Positions 24,993-36,606 of a DNA stretch of 64,000 bases are shown piece after piece (the stretch's first letter is position 1; every line of letters begins with the position of its first letter). The DNA is taken from NCBI GenBank assembly GCA_032622095.1, contig CP136063.1:37054106-37118105 (forward strand), read 5' to 3'. The DNA comes from Siphonodentalium dalli (lineage: Eukaryota > Mollusca > Scaphopoda > Gadilida > Siphonodentaliidae). Under the pieces are notes generated by a model, which saw nothing but the letters and a program-made list of their open reading frames with translations, searched no databases and was not told where the DNA came from. A program made the translations under genes and the position numbers.

Positions 24993-25490
24993 CTAGCCGA
25001 TGAGCCCGACGTTGTCAAACCAAATTTCAAGTCGATAGCTCTACCCGTTTCCGAGATCTGGTCTGCGCATGCGCGAAGCTGGCGTCGCACGGGCTCGGCG
25101 ACCCGATAAAATTCGTATCCGGGGCAAGATACATTCACATACCAAATTTCAAGTCGATAGCTCCACCCGTTTCCGAGATCTCGTCTGCGCATGCGCGAAG
25201 CTGGCGTCGCACGGGCTCGGCGACCCGATAAAATTCGTATCCTGGGCAATCTACATTCACATAGCAAATTTCAAGTCGATAGCTCCACACGTTTCCGCGA
25301 TCTCGTCTGAGCATGCGTGAAGCGGGCGCCGCACGGGCCCGCCAATACGACAACGACGACCGCCTGGTCAAACTACACACACGTACCAAGTTTCGTCCCG
25401 ATCGGTCGAGAATCGTAGACTTGTATTAATGACAGACAGACAGACAAACAGACATACAGACAGACAGAGGTCTTCAAAATATATATGAGA
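24993..25490 (-). mobile_element. Nested Helitron-like unit N1 (family 2)
   Basis: Minus strand: starts TCTCATATATATTTTGAAGAC (right edge 25490), followed by TGTC words. It ends with a degraded hairpin related to CCCGGACAACGTCGGG, then ctcatcgg and CTAG (24993-24996). The core is three ~123-bp monomers (about 25018-25385), each with tcaagtcgatagctc, gcgcatgcgcgaagc and a cggcgacccgataaaa block. The short open frames in it recur in every monomer and are not genes. Confidence 0.75.
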
Positions 25491-26000
25491 CTAGCCGATG
25501 AGCCCGACGTTGTCCGGGCTATTCAAAAACCAAATTTCAAGTCGATAGCTCCACCCGTTTCCGAGATCTCGTCTGCGCATGCGCGAAGCTGGTGTCGCAC
25601 GGATTCGGCGACCCGATAAAATTCGTACCCGGGGCAAGATACATTCACATACCAAATGTCAAGTCGATAGCTCCATCCGTTTCCGAGATCTCGTCTGCGC
25701 ATGCGCGAAGCTGGCGTCGCACGGGCTCGGCGACCCGATAAAATTCGTATCCGGGGCAAGGTACAATCACATAGCAAATTTCAAGTCGATAGCTCTACAC
25801 GTTTCCGAGATCTCGTCTGAGAATGCGCGAAGCGGGCGCCGTACGGGCCCGCCAATACGACAACGACGACCGCCTGGTCAAACTACACACATGTACCAAG
25901 TTTCGTCCCGATCGGTCGAGAATCGTAGATTTGTATTAATGACAGACAGACAGACAAACAGCCATACAGACAGACAGAGGTCTTCAAAATATATATGAGA
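25491..26000 (-). mobile_element. Nested Helitron-like unit N2 (family 2)
   Basis: Its CTAG (25491-25494) abuts the 5' TC of N1 with no spacer. It is 510 bp with the intact hairpin CCCGGAC-aac-GTCGGG (minus strand) and the same monomers as N1. Confidence 0.8.
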
Positions 26001-26384
26001 CTAGCCGATGCGCCCGACGTTGTCCGGGCTATTCAAAAACCAAATTTCAAGTCGATAGCTCCACCCGTTTCCGAGATCTCGTCTGCGCATGCGCGAAGCT
26101 GGCGTCGCACGGATTCGGCGACCCGATAAAATTCGTATCCGGGGCAAGATACATTCACATAGCAAATTTCAAGTCGATAGCTCCACCCGTTTCCGAGATT
26201 TCGTCTGCGCATGCCCTGCACGGGCGTTGCACGGGCTCGCCAATACGACAACGACCACCGCCTGGTCAAACTACACACACGTACCAAGTTTCGTCCCGAT
26301 CGGTCGAGAATCGTAGATTTGTATTAATGACAAACAGACAGACAAACAGACAGACAGACAGAGGTCTTCAAAATATATATGAGA
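26001..26384 (-). mobile_element. Nested Helitron-like unit N3 (family 2)
   Basis: CTAG at 26001 abuts N2. The 5' TC edge is at 26384, preceded on the minus strand by A (plus T at 26385). It is shorter, with one monomer fewer. Confidence 0.8.
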
Positions 26385-27519
26385 TGTGTGTGTGTGTGTG
26401 TACTTCATAGAATCCAAAACGCGTGTACAGATTGAGCTCAAATTTCGTATGTAAGTGTAAAATCCCACCGACACGGCCGTGGTTGTGTTTTGGAGAAGCT
26501 CAGAGCACCGTCTCTCCCTTCCGAATCATCAAAATCACCGCAATCGGCACTTCGGGGTTAATTGATATCCGCTCGCGATCCAAGATGAGTAACTCTACAT
26601 TTTTTTATATCTGTATATGTATATTTTTATATCCATATTCACTTCAAACTGCTAAACCCGTTGAGCCAAACTTGCTAATACCTCGCAAAATATAGAATTT
26701 ACATTTTCTGATGTATACATTTTTTGTTACGGCTGAAAATCTTAGTCTATTTCCGAAACATTCAGATTTTAAAGTCTAAACTTACACACCACAATTCCTG
26801 CTAACTGACGCAGCTATATGGTTGCTGAAATTTACGTGAATCCCAGGCAATCTGACGGGACTTCCAGTGCCCCAAACCGTGAACGCCAACGACATTGTTG
26901 GCGAGAAAATAGCCCCCAAGCCGTAAATATCAACAACAACGACATTGTTGTCGAGAAAATAATTAGTTAAAATTACTAAATACACGTTTTCGGCCATGTG
27001 AGATTTTTCGGGGAGCCGTGATGCCAACAACAACGACCCCGAAGCCCTGAATGCCAACAACAACGACATCATCGGGTCAGTTTTTTAAGTCAATCCAAGG
27101 CACTGCGATACGTCCCGAATCTGACGGGACTTCCACTGCCCAAAACCGTGAACGCCAACGACATTGTTGGCGAGAAAATAGCCCCCAAGCCGTAAATATC
27201 AACAACAACGACATAGTTGGCGAGAAAATAATTAGTTAAAATTACTAAATACACGCAATCCTATTTTCCCTATGCGACAATGTGAGATTTTTCGGGTAGC
27301 CCCGAGCCGTGATGCCAACAACAACGACCCGAAGCCCTGAATGCCAACAACAACGACATCATCGGGTAAGTTTTTTTTCCGCCCGATGTACCTTAAATCA
27401 TACCTCTTTTAGGGAGGGTACAATAATTTCTCTTAAAAAGGCACGATTAACTCATTGAAAAGCGAAAACAAAATGTCATGTTTCGGACCAACGCCGCCAG
27501 TGGCGGGCTAACCTGCTAG

Positions 27520-28939
27520 TCTATACTATATATTTTGAGACTTCGTATATATATATGTGTGTATATATGTGTGTGGGTACTTCATAGAATCCAAAACGCG
27601 TGTAAAGATTGAGCTCAAACTTCCTATGTAAGTGTCAAATCAAACAGACACGACCGTGGTCGCGGTTTAGAGAAGCTCAGAGCACCCGTTCTCCAATCTC
27701 AAATCACCGCAAAGGCACGGCGTGGGTTAATCAAGTGATTATTTAATGAGCGTTTGTTTTTGACGCATCTCTATAAAGAGCGTCTGTTTCCCATTCAACG
27801 TTATTAGCATGCATCTGCAGAGTTATACGGGAACATTGAGTGCTTGCCTATGCGGGCAGATTTATTGGAGCTCTTACAACATCATTGTTATAGTATGTTT
27901 GACACTTAGGTCAGGGCTTAGGGGGGGTAGTTATAGGCATAATGCTTCTCAGAAATCCCGGTTACAAACCAACACTCACAATTTCGTATCGCAATCGGCA
28001 CTTCGGTGTTAATAGCGTTGATATATAAAGAGCGTTAGTTTTCCGCAGTGTCTATATAAAGAGCGTCGTTTTCGCTATCTACTTATCTGTATGACGGGCA
28101 ATTCAATGCAATGTTATCGCTCGAAATATTATGCAGAGAGAGAAGCGTTTTTCATTGCAATACCGGATTCGACATCAAGCGTGAACGTTATCGCTCGAAA
28201 TAGCTCGAAATATTATGCAGAGAGATTGCCTGTCGTTCCTAGGAACGGGGGACATGTTTACAATTCAACAAAACGTTACGGGATTCAACAAAACGTTATC
28301 GCTCGAAATGTTTAGGACGGGTACCATGAATTAACTCATTGAAAGTCGTTCCTAGGAAGGGGGATTTCATTGACCCGCTCGAAATAGCTCGAAATATTAT
28401 GCAGAGAGATTTCACGACGGGATTCAACAAAACGTTATCGCTCGAAATGTTTAGGACGGGTACCATGAATTAACTGATTGAAAGTCGTTCCTAGGAAGGG
28501 GGATTCATCGGATTTTTCCGCCAGAAACAAACAAAATTTAACAATAAAAAAATAAATTCAATTATAAAAAAGAATTAAATATTAAAAAATTTAAAAAATA
28601 CATAAATTAAATTTAAAAAACATTAAATTAATATTAAAATTTAAAAAATAATTAAATAAAAACAAAATAATTTAAAAAATGTCATCTTTCTGTTATGTTT
28701 CGGAAAAAATTCAGAAAACAAATATATTACATTTAAAAAACATTAAAATAATATTAAAATGTCATGTTAAAATTAAAAAAAAATTTAAATAAAAACAAAA
28801 TAATTAAAAAAAATGTCATGTTTATGTTATGTTTCGGAAAAAAATCAGAAAAAAAATATATTACATTTAAAAATCATTAAAATAATATTAAAATGTCATG
28901 TTTCGGACAAACGCCGCCGGTGGCGGGCTAACCTGCTAG
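27520..28939 (+). mobile_element. Helitron-like unit 3
   Basis: TC at 27520 directly follows the CTAG of unit 2. It ends with a CCGCC-GGT-GGCGG hairpin (about 28914-28926) and CTAG 28936-28939. Inside, tataaagagcg words recur (about 27770, 28025, 28055). A ~135-bp block with cgctcgaaatgtttaggacg is duplicated (about 28262-28372 and 28410-28505). An A/T-only stretch runs from 28540 to 28890. Confidence 0.7.
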
Positions 28940-28961
28940 TACTATATATTTTGAGACTTCC

Positions 28962-29017
<56 letters not shown>

Positions 29018-29798
29018 TTCATAGAATCGAAAACGGGTTGACCGATCGGGACCAAACTTCCTATCTAAAGGTAAAATCACACGGGAATCGTCGTGGTCGC
29101 GTTTTGGAGAAGCTCAGAGCACCCATTCTCCAATCGCAGTCACAAAAAACGGCACTGCGGTGGTTAAGACATCAACGATCTTTATATTGACCTTATACGG
29201 AGGTGTTAACAATTAACGCTCTTTATTGCAATTGACGTGGCTAAGCGACTGGCCCCATGCGTCCGAAATACGGATGCGGATTCCAATGGACGTGGCTAAA
29301 CGACTGACCACATGTGTCCGAAATACGGATGCGGACGAAATGCAATTATCTCGACTTTCACGACGGGGTTAATTGACTGTCCGCTCTGAAGTTTAGGACG
29401 TGGAGGACGGGTATCATGAATTAACAAACAAAGAATGCGTTATCTCGGAAACTTGAGGAGCTATCGACTTGAAATTTGCTGTGTCAATGTATCTTGCCCC
29501 GGATACAAATTTTATCGGGTCGCCGAGCCCGTGCGACGCCATCTTCGCGCATGCGCAGACGAGATCTCGGAAACGGTTGGAGCTATCGACTTGAAATTTG
29601 GTATGTGAATGTATCTTGCCCCGGGTACGAATTTTATCGGATCGCCGAGCCCGTGCGACGCCCGTGCAGCGCATGCGCAGACCAGATCTCGGAAACGGGT
29701 GGAGCTATCGACTTGAAATTTGGTTAAATTTAAAAAATGTCATGTTTCTGAAACAAAGCCATGAGACGAATGCCACCAGAGGCGGGCTAACCTGCTAG
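28940..29798 (+). mobile_element. Helitron-like unit 4
   Basis: Starts TACTATATATTTTGAG, a 5' end lacking the first TC bases, directly after the CTAG of unit 3. It ends CTAG 29795-29798 with a mismatched hairpin. It contains (TA)n and, at about 29440-29725, two plus-strand monomers of family 2 that are opposite in orientation to those at 25-26 kb. Confidence 0.65.
28963..29012. repeat. (TA)n microsatellite in unit 4
   Basis: At the same internal position as the TA tracts in units 1, 3 and 5, just after ttttgagacttccg. Confidence 0.95.
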
Positions 29799-29820
29799 TA
29801 CTATATATTTTGAGACTTCC

Positions 29821-29871
<51 letters not shown>

Positions 29872-31045
29872 GGTACTTCATGGAATCGAAAACGTTGGAC
29901 AGATTGAGCTCAAATTTCGTTTATTAGTGTAAAATCCCACGGACACCGCCGTGATCGCGTTTTGGAGAAGCTCAGAGCACCGTTTCTCCTTTCCCAATCA
30001 TCAAAATCACCGCCCGCAATCGGCACCTCGGGGTTAATAGCGTTGATATATAAAGAGCGTTAGTTTTCCGCAGTGTCTATATAAAGAGCGTCGTTTTCGC
30101 TATCTACTTATCTGTATGACGGGATTCGCTCGAAATATTATGCAGAATTTCAATTCAATGCAATGTTATCGCCCGAGGTGATCTTCACCTTGAAACGGGT
30201 ACCCACAAATGATATATATGTGTGTGTCCTTATACTCGGACCGATTTAGCTCAAATTTGGTGTCTACGGGAAGTGTCATGGACGGGTTAAATTGTCACCC
30301 GACCTGACGTTGATCTTGAAAATGATCAATTCAAGGTCAAATCGGGTAAAATTGAAAAAAGGCACAATTAACTCATTGAAGAACAAAAAAATTAAGTTGT
30401 TTTCAATGCAATACCGGATTCGACATCAAGCGTGAATGCTTATGTGAGTCGTTTCCGGGAATCAGTTTAAAAAAAAAAAAACATAGAATGCGTTGTCTGT
30501 CGTTCCTAGGAAGGGGGATTTCATCGGGTTAAACGACTACCCCATGCGAAATACGGATGAGAAACGCAAAATGCAACAGGCAGAATTGATCTAAGAAGCG
30601 TTTGTTTACAATCCAACGCGAGAGAGATTTCACGACGGGATTAATTGACTGTCCGCTCTTTTCGGGGACTATTGACCTTCTCGTAAGGGTGGATAGCCTC
30701 TGTCAGGGGCTGCTCAATGGCCACGGGCAGTTAAATAACGGGGAAGTTTAGGACGGGTACCATGAATTAACTCATTGAAAAACAAAGAATGCGTTGTCTG
30801 TCGTTCCTAGGAAGGGGGGATTTTTCATAAAAAAAAGAATTAAATTATAAAAAAGAATTAAATTAAATTAATAATTAAATAAATATTAAAAAAACCTAAA
30901 TTAAATTTAAAAAACATTAAATTAATATTAAAAAATTCAAACAAACATAATATTAAAAATTTAAAAAAAATATAAATAAAAAAAAAATAATTAAAAAAAT
31001 GTCATGTTTCTGACAAACGCCGCCGGTGGCGGGCTAACCTGCTAA
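29799..31045 (+). mobile_element. Helitron-like unit 5
   Basis: Starts TACTATATATTTTGAG, after the CTAG of unit 4. It ends with a CCGCC-GGT-GGCGG hairpin and CTAA (31042-31045), also CTRR. It shares the tataaagagcg block with unit 3 and has an A-rich stretch at 30830-31000. Contains (TA)n at 29822-29856. Confidence 0.65.
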
Positions 31046-31652
31046 TCTAATATATATTTTGGGACTTCTGTTTGTCTGTCTGTCTGTTAGCTATGGCCGG
31101 GAAAACTGTCGGACGGATTGAGCCCAAACTTCATATCTAAGGGTAAAATTCCAGATGGAATGTCATCCTACCTCTTCTGAGAACGTCAGATTACTCATTC
31201 TCCAATCCCCCGCCACCGCAATGGGTAGTTCATGGGTTAATCGCGTGATAGTTAAAGAGCGTTCGTATCCGCAGTGTCGTTGCTAAAGAGCGTCTATGTG
31301 TCCAGACATGAGCGTGTTGTGTCTGTGTACAGACATGAGCGTGTTGTGTGATTTTGTGTTCGTACTTAGGGGTTCCTGGTAATGGGGGAGATTTTCATCG
31401 GGTCAGTTTTTCCGCCCGTGGTGACCTTTACCTTGAAACGGGTACCCACAAATGATCCAATATAGTCTGTTTGTTTGTCTGTTAGATATGGCCGGGAAAA
31501 ATGCTGGACGGATTTCGACGAAATTTGATACATAGGGCTAATTTTGTCCGGGGAGTGTTTTGGACGGGTCAAATCGTGACTCCGACCTGACATTGACCTT
31601 CAAAATGGTCAATTCAAGGTCAAAACCCGGACGAAGTCGGGTCACCTGCTAG
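31046..31652 (+). mobile_element. Helitron-like unit 6 (family 1, as at 3.03 kb)
   Basis: Starts TCTAATATATATTTTGGG right after the CTAA of unit 5, then TGTC/TGTT words and tagctatggccggg. It ends with the mismatched hairpin CCGGAC-gaa-GTCGG, a short spacer and CTAG (31649-31652), followed by T. A second tgttagatatggccggg at about 31483 marks an internal duplication. Confidence 0.75.
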
Positions 31653-32095
31653 TAATTATATAATTAAACATTTCGTATTAGTGGCCCTTTAAGTATCAGC
31701 GGTACCTACCCCGTCACACGATTTGAGCCTTTTAAGACATCTGATGTGAACTATCCCATGACACTCCCCGTTTGGTCGCCCATTCATAGCCGAACAGACA
31801 ACGAACACACAGACAAACATTCAAATGCAATTGGGTTGTATCAGTAATATGTTATCGTGGTATACACAAAGCAACAATCAATTTTAAGTACGGACTTTCT
31901 TTCAACTCAACGTCCAGTTTGACAACAATGTAGAGAATTTAGGGGGAAATGAAATATTCCATCCCCAGCAGCTGGTCCGGAGACACACAACTGCTGTCAA
32001 TATCTTGGTGTGTAATGGATATTTATACCTTCGAATCATTTCTTTAGTTGCATCAAGCCCCATTCTTTCAAACCGTCAGCCAGTTTTACTTTGTT
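31653..32095. other. No gene recognised
   Basis: Unique AT-rich sequence between the Helitron-like array and a LINE fragment. Confidence 0.5.
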
Positions 32096-32616
32096 TTAAC
32101 AATACAGCCTCATCAAATTCCGAACTAGAAACCACATGCTTCCTATAGAAAAAGGTTCGTGGAACAACGTTGAAATAACTCAACGAGTATGCACGCTATG
32201 CAGTGCCGATATTGGTGACGAATACCACATAATTTTACGCTGTAGTGAACTTAGAGAACTAAGAGAAAAGTATCCACAACAAGAAAACATTGAGAAATTT
32301 ATCATTATTCATACGAAATGCGTTAAAAGTAGTACAATCTGAGACCTATTGAGGCTTAATTCCTATATACAACAATTCAAGATCCATATCCAATAACCGA
32401 ACACGAACCCGATAACGCCGAACACAACATTAAACCGACATATCTATCAGATAAATATAATTATATACATAACAAGTCACTATTACTGTATACAACTATA
32501 TTATATCCACATGTGCATCCATGCAACAATTTTATTGCATCGATATTTTGCAATATGTATCTGTTATATCTAATTTGATGATCAGAATACTAATAAATTG
32601 AATTGAATTGAATTGA
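32096..32616 (+). pseudogene. 5'-truncated LINE end with zinc-knuckle motif
   Basis: From about 32098 a frame reads IKFRTRNHMLPIE, then CTLCSADIGDEYHIILRC and ELRE, stopping at 32342. The C-x2-C...H...C cluster and the FRTRNH...PIE context are typical of the C-terminus of LINE ORF2 proteins. The reverse transcriptase is missing. A ~250-base 3' UTR follows, ending in an AATTG pentanucleotide tail (32596-32616). This family differs from the other three LINEs here. Confidence 0.75.
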
Positions 32617-34429
32617 GGTCGTGATAAACCATTGGCCTGAATTGTATCGCATGACTTCTACTATTAGCGCAGCAAAATAACACGCAGACGCAGTTAGTGC
32701 ATACGTGGTTTCAGGTAACATAATGCAGGGTATATTACCACTTTAAATCAGTGACGTCAGTCTATTGTTCTGTCAGTAGAGTATCTGGTCCAATGTATCG
32801 GTGTCCTATTATATGTTGATACAAGTTGTCCAATATGTTACCACAAGCCGTACAATATGTTAATATTGGATTGGTTGTAATCACACATTGGTGGACCACA
32901 TGTCAGACACAATATGGCTGGAAACAAGAGGTAACGATACGAGTAACGCGCATCAGTACAAGCGACACGGGTGATTGTATTCAACACAAGACATTAGACA
33001 CGAAAACATAATGAATTTACCGAAACAATAACTCAAATATGTCGCATATCCAGACAACTTAAATCAACAATTATATATAGTAAATATCAACAATGCGTTT
33101 ATGCTTAAACAAATAGATGTATGGGTACGTATTTCACTATATAAACTGCTAAACCAATACATATAATACTATAACATAGTCGTACAAAACGACGTACTTT
33201 ATCGCACAGGGTTATAGATGCGTAAACTTAAACCAAACATTGGGTACAAACATAATCATGTTTGATCACGAGATCTTTCACTCGTATATATCACTACATC
33301 ATACCGCATGACATTTCAGATAAGTAAGCTATACACTGATATTGCGAAGTACTTAGACGAAAATAAAACATAATTATAAAGTACAAGCATTTTGGCAGTA
33401 TTGCTATTTAGTTAGCGAATTGGGATAATTTGAAGAGCAGAATCATAGGAACTATATCTTTGGCCGGGGGATGCGCGCAGTTATACTGCGTTAAACATTA
33501 TTTCCAATAATTTCTTTGCCGAAGACAGTCGCTTGTGTTGACAGCCCTCCCTCCCTCTCTGTTTTTTGTTTTGGGACTTACGCATTCGATTGATGTCTCC
33601 CCACTTTTGGCCTACATCTGTATAGGCGGTTAATGTGCCTCAAAAAATTGTCATCCACATGTTTGTATTGGTTACTGCTACATTTATTGTATCGGCTTCC
33701 TGTAAATTATTATGATTTTCTAAACAGGTAGCTATAAAACGCATATATATATGTAATAAGTATTTCAATGGCATTCGCATTAGGATCCAATGAAATGTTA
33801 AGAACTTGTTGAACGCGACTATAAACGCGATTATAAACGCGAAACCCAAACTGTGGCTTGAACAAACTAACGACATATATTGCAATACAATGGGAATAGC
33901 AGTGATAATTATGAGACATAATACTATGGTTCGTTCAAAATATCCCAACATAAACGATGCACAAACATACACTATCTGTGTATATTTACTTATATGTATG
34001 ATTAATGTATTCACAAAGGAACAAACAAAATATAATATGCGTGTAATGCACACAGTAGCGTTTTTACCGGATCGTGTCTATGATTATAATACATAGTGTT
34101 TCGTGCTTATAAACATGGCTGCATCCCTGTGATTGTATATACGTGTCTTCTTTACGGCTGGTCATATTTAAAAATGGTTTTATTTATTTTATATTCTGCT
34201 ATGTGTGATACAATAGAGGATGATAGAAGTTGTTGCATCGTAAATTCGTTGTTGTTTTGGGATTTATTAAGATTAAAACAATGGTTCTGTATTATAGATC
34301 ATTTAAACGAATCATCTTACTAACTTAATAGGGGGTCCACTCAGTAAAGGAAGTGTTAACACTTTGTACAATCGGAAATGCAATTTTGTGGTCCTGATTG
34401 TCATCAAAATGGGAATGCGTGATATTGGC
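32617..34429. other. No gene recognised
   Basis: AT-rich. The open frames at 33640-34053 (minus) and 33806-34096 (plus) overlap antiparallel and show no domain. The word attataaacgcga is repeated near 33820-33845. Confidence 0.45.
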
Positions 34430-34730
34430 AGACACCGGAGTGTCCCACACACAGAACATTTCGGATCCCCGGAGAACCAAACATACCTGTTTTGTTGGAT
34501 CATGGCGAGGGTCGAGAACAAACAACCAAATGAAGAACAAAACACACATGTTTCGGTTCTTCACGATGAACCAAAATAAAGAACCAAATATATTGTTTGT
34601 CCTGACGGGAGAACCAATGTGACCGATTTTGGTTCTCTATCTGGTTCTCAGGATAGAACCAGAACAATCATGAACACAAATAGTGCCATTTGGTTCCCCG
34701 TTTGGTTTATTGAATGCCTAATATGAATGC
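34430..34730. repeat. Word-saturated repeat: ggttct / agaacc(aaa)
   Basis: GGTTC or GAACC followed by AAA occurs about eleven times in both orientations in ~280 bases. Open frames here are by-products. A further cluster lies at 35190-35310. Confidence 0.6.
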
Positions 34731-35189
34731 ATTACGAAGGATTGTGGATAAAATTCCCTGGGACACTACATGTATGTGCAGATTATAAGCACGTTTATGG
34801 TGTCATTGATTCTGAAATGTCCATTACTTCGTTAATACGTTATACCGTTTAAAATAGTTCACATAGTTCACACTGGCATAGTTGACCCCGAAAATGTGTT
34901 GATGTCTAAAGAAAATATCGAATAATATTAATACAGTTATTGTTACATGCTTTCTTTCCACCATGCTTGTGATATGAACAATAGCGTTACCAATCGACTG
35001 ATCAGAGTACTTGCATAATAAACGAAACAGGCTATAATTGCAGGTGTAAATTGGTATTTAAAAAAAAACCCACTCGATTTAGTCTGCACATATCATCTTA
35101 ACACCAAATGCGTGGACATATTGCTAAATTTTAGACCATAGTGCATTTAAGCTATGCTTGTTCCCACACAAACCTTTAAATTCGGTGGC

Positions 35190-35310
35190 TTCTTTGACGA
35201 ACCAAACTTAGGATATGGTTCCAGATGGAACCAAGCTGTTTGGTTCTATATTGGTAATTGGTTCCCATGAAAACCAAATTGGGATCTGAGTTCTTTGAGT
35301 GCATGTCATG
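35190..35310. repeat. Second ggttcc / ggaacca cluster
   Basis: Six more copies of the same word in both orientations (accaaac, ggttcca, ggaacca, tttggttct, ttggttccc, aaccaaat). It may be the other end of one element with 34430-34730. Confidence 0.5.
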
Positions 35311-35967
35311 GAGTCTGGGGGCATTACAGTAATAAAGACAGTTTGTCGCATCTTCGCGAAACACGTAGTTCAACGTGTGGATAAATGTTCACAAGTGTCA
35401 GCGTCGGTGTCAGGATGGGGTTTTCTCTAACTTGGAGACGGACGCCATTTTCAATCTCTGGTGTACTAAAGCGCAGATAACTATTTAGATAAATCATATG
35501 TGTATATTTGTTAACCGATAACATATTTTCAAAGTTATCCTGGTAGTTAAATTTACATATCGAATGCACAATAAGCGACAGTGTTGTTGACAGCCATGGT
35601 CCACTCATGCCCATACACTTGTGCAACGGAAGCTTTAACCAGGTTCTCCGAGTGGAGTTAGTTTATACGGAGTGGACAATGTAATGACATGGTGACAAAA
35701 CCTGATGTCCATCTACCGAAACGTCTTTTCACCCTAAATCTAGTTGGATGAACGTTGTATACAACTCGTTGGTGCGAATTTGTTGTGTAATAATTATCCA
35801 ACAGTTTAGTACGATGTACACAACTTATTGCGTGAACTGTCTTCTGTGGTATTACTTTCATACCACATTGGATAAAACCGCCACGTGACTGGGTCATCCA
35901 ATTAATAGCAGCGAATTTCCGGTGCGGCGTGCATGCGAGGTTTTGGCTCCAAATATTTCAAAACAAG

Positions 35968-36037
35968 ATGGACGACTGCGTGAGAAAACTCCTGAGCGAC
36001 TGGAAAATGGGACAAGACGTCGTGGATAGCTTTGTCG
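35968..36037 (+). other. Exon-like fragment inside the MITE
   Basis: An ATG in a good context (caagATGg) opens a 23-codon frame reading MDDCVRKLLSDWKMG and onward. It ends at a possible 5' splice site (tcg|gtatag). The peptide resembles the start of helical adaptor domains such as SAM, but it is too short to assign. Its last ~30 bases are part of the left palindrome arm. This may be a captured first exon or chance. Confidence 0.25.
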
Positions 36038-36295
36038 GTATAGTATACCTTTGATATAATTATTCTTTGTACGATACGCTGATTATGTAGGCTTTATGTA
36101 TTGAGTGTATATTCATTTATATTTGCCAAATTTTGAAGTTTACAAATTTACACAACTGCTGACGGCACTAATTTGACTAAAATAGTACACTCATACACTC
36201 AACACATAAAGCCTATATAATCAGTGTATCGTACAAAGAATAATTATAACAAAGGTATACTATACCGGCAAAACTATCCACGACGTGTTGCCCCA
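36008..36295. repeat. Inverted repeat, 103-bp arms, 82-bp spacer
   Basis: Arms 36008-36110 and 36193-36295 are reverse complements at roughly 90% of positions, including the shared words ggtatagtatacctttg and attattctttgtacgata. Confidence 0.9.
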
Positions 36296-36606
36296 TTTTA
36301 CTTTCCAATCAACGTTGGGTAAACTTTCCAATCAACAAATGTCATCCAACTCTACCCAACACCCAACAGTTCAATACACGTAGATAGGTGCTGTGGGCAA
36401 TTAACGTTGATTGAGTGTTGTGTGAAATTTCATCCAACACGTTGTATAATTAACATACAACCGTTGGTAAATATATATGCAACGTTGTGTAAAAGTGTAT
36501 TCAACAAAATTGTCATGCAAATTTTCACACAACGTAGATAGGTGCTGTGGGCATACAGCGGTTGCTTTACTGTTGGATAACTTCTTATCCAACTAGATTT
36601 AGGGTG

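Larger units (their letters stand above)
24850..27519 (+). mobile_element. Helitron-like unit 2, interrupted by a nested array
   Basis: TC at 24850 directly follows the CTAG of unit 1. It ends with a CCGCC/GGCGG hairpin (27494-27506) and CTAG (27516-27519). The right part (26385-27519) aligns with unit 1. A second 5'-end fragment (ctgagaactacg, near 24961) shows a partial internal duplication. Its TA/TG tract is split by the minus-strand array at 24993-26384. Confidence 0.7.
35730..36606. mobile_element. DNA-transposon-like element with 20-bp terminal inverted repeats
   Basis: CACCCTAAATCTAGTTGGAT (35730-35749) is matched exactly by its reverse complement at 36587-36606. The interior is full of caac/gttg words, as expected of repeated transposase-binding or foldback sequence. 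It also contains a 103-bp inverted repeat (36008-36110 and 36193-36295). I see no transposase and no clear target-site duplication. It is probably a non-autonomous MITE. Confidence 0.75.

Noticed and set aside
25491-25530. CCGATGAG followed by a CCCG...CGGG stem, resembling a hammerhead core
   Set aside because: No GAAA follows the stem and there is no stem III. It is the minus-strand Helitron-like 3' hairpin.
24968-26316. Many overlapping 67-139 codon frames rich in R and A
   Set aside because: The same frames recur in every 123-bp monomer on both strands and change register at monomer edges; they are products of repeat composition.
33640-34622. Several 60-137 codon frames on both strands
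   Set aside because: They overlap antiparallel, lack domains and partly fall in the GGTTC word-saturated repeat.
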